From positions 1 through 7,294 of the forward strand of contig JAAWDC010000042.1 of the NCBI GenBank assembly GCA_022793565.1: a stretch of DNA of 7,294 nt. Reading direction: 5' to 3'. The stretch is from Bacilli bacterium (GTDB lineage: Bacteria; Bacillota_I; Bacilli_A; RF39; UBA660). The translations under genes were made by a program, and so were the position numbers. Shown one piece after another: positions 6,350 through 7,294 of the stretch; the stretch's first letter is position 1, and every line of letters starts with the position of its first letter. The notes under the pieces were generated by a model that saw nothing but the letters and a program-made list of their open reading frames with translations, was not told where the DNA came from and searched no databases.

Positions 6350-7294
6350 ATGAATCTAAAAAATATAAAAGAAAGTGGAATTTTAATATTCTTTTTTTTA
6401 TTCTTCCTTTTTATTGGACCTAGTTTATTCTTTTTCTTAAAAGTTCCTATTTTAAAAGTAAATGTGATATTATACTTTATATCAGCGTGTCTTTTTTATC
6501 ATTTCCTAGTTACACATATTAAGAAAAAGAAAATAGTAAGGAAAGAATTTCTAAAAACAATTGGACTTTCACTTGGTATTATACTGGTTTCTCTATGTAT
6601 TTGCAGTTTCTTATTCGATCGTTCAAGTGATGGAGATACCTATCATAAAGACGCAATAGGTGTTTTTAAAGAAGGCTTTAATCCCGTTTATGAGTCAAGC
6701 GAAAGCTTTATTAAAAATAGAATAGACGATAGCAAAAAGTTAACAACCTACAGTATATGGACAGACCACTATGCAAAAGCAAACTGGATAATTGCTGCCA
6801 ATTTATATAGCTTTACAGGAAATATTGAATCTGCAAAAGCAATGAATATATTAAGTATATATGTATTGTTCACTTGGATTTTCTTTATATTTGAAAGTAA
6901 ATGGGGAAGAAAAAAAGCCCTTCTTTTTGCGAGTATTGTATGCCTTAATCCAATTACTGCGAATCAAATATATACCTTTTATAACGACTTTTTAGTATGT
7001 GTTTACTTATTTTTAAGCATCCTTCTATTATTAGAATTAGATAAAAAGGAAACAAAAGAGTTATGGATTTATTATAGTTTTGCGTTCATCCTACTTGCTA
7101 ACTTAAAATTCAATGGTTTAGGTTATTTGTTAGTTTTCAGTTTCTTCTTTATGTGTAGAAAATTATATATTGCCTGGAAAGATAAAAACTTCAAGAAAAC
7201 ATTTCTTCGCCTTGCATCGATTTTCATTCCTCTTTTCATATTTAGTCTTTTAATCTTTGGATACCCTACATATGTAAAAAATACATTAGATCAT
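6350..7294 (+). CDS. GT-C-like polytopic membrane glycosyltransferase-type protein, 3' end cut by window
   Basis: The open frame runs to the last base and gives 315 residues with no stop, so the gene is partial. The start ATG follows AGGAGG (6339-6344), which overlaps the TAG of the previous gene; the gap is nine bases, so the two are one operon. About eight or nine membrane helices can be drawn, including 11-31, 35-56, 68-88, 166-182, 211-229 and 287-305. The first outside loop, after helix 3, carries DRSSDGDTYHK (90-100). Acidic residues in this position with a DG-x-x-YH pattern are typical of GT-C-type glycosyltransferases and polymer-building membrane enzymes that use lipid-linked sugars. 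A second acidic motif, FYNDF, is at 210-214. The substrate cannot be read from sequence. It probably adds sugars to a wall polymer or surface glycan outside the membrane. The assignment rests on topology and the motif, so the family is tentative. Confidence 0.85.
   Translation, partial: MNLKNIKESGILIFFFLFFLFIGPSLFFFLKVPILKVNVILYFISACLFYHFLVTHIKKKKIVRKEFLKTIGLSLGIILVSLCICSFLFDRSSDGDTYHKDAIGVFKEGFNPVYESSESFIKNRIDDSKKLTTYSIWTDHYAKANWIIAANLYSFTGNIESAKAMNILSIYVLFTWIFFIFESKWGRKKALLFASIVCLNPITANQIYTFYNDFLVCVYLFLSILLLLELDKKETKELWIYYSFAFILLANLKFNGLGYLLVFSFFFMCRKLYIAWKDKNFKKTFLRLASIFIPLFIFSLLIFGYPTYVKNTLDH

Overview
The window comes from an AT-rich, Gram-positive-type bacterium (Bacillota, probably a gut Bacilli or Erysipelotrichia-like lineage; this placement is inference). 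The supporting evidence is strong Shine-Dalgarno sites (AAGGAGGG, AAGGGGTGA, AGGAGG), TATAAT -10 boxes (two of the three with the TGn extension), Lys/Glu-rich proteins, and envelope proteins typical of Gram-positives. All long frames are free of in-frame TGA and use TGG for tryptophan, so the genetic code looks standard (table 11), not the mycoplasma code. All four complete genes end in TAA or TAG.

Layout. (1) Positions 1-137 are a leader with a good extended -10 promoter. (2) Positions 138-3695 (+) hold a two-gene operon. It encodes a secreted GH73-type glucosaminidase with a C-terminal type I dockerin, and a single-pass membrane protein with an Ig-like domain, a cadherin-like beta-sandwich and a long charged cytoplasmic tail. 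The operon ends in a hairpin-plus-T terminator whose stem includes the last base of the stop codon. (3) Positions 3720-3841 are a short convergent spacer with no gene. (4) Positions 3842-5482 (-) hold a kinase-less protein with three membrane segments and six PASTA-like repeats, with its own terminator. (5) Positions 5483-5620 are a divergent promoter region with a perfect TGTCGAA heptamer. (6) Positions 5621-7294 (+) hold a second two-gene operon. Its first gene is a five-helix membrane protein resembling the membrane half of lipoteichoic acid synthase but lacking the catalytic half. Its second gene is a GT-C-like polytopic membrane protein, cut by the window edge.

Theme. Every gene is about the cell envelope: cutting peptidoglycan, displaying proteins at the surface, sensing or binding wall material, and probably transferring glycan or polymer. 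The most interesting idea is that the dockerin hydrolase and the membrane Ig-like protein made from the same transcript form an anchored pair. The second is that an LtaS-like membrane domain without a catalytic domain is translated next to a GT-C enzyme. Two starts were moved from the longest open frame on ribosome-site evidence: the PASTA gene to a GTG at 5482 (-) and the LtaS-like gene to the ATG at 5621 (+). No mobile element, tRNA, rRNA or CRISPR array is visible.
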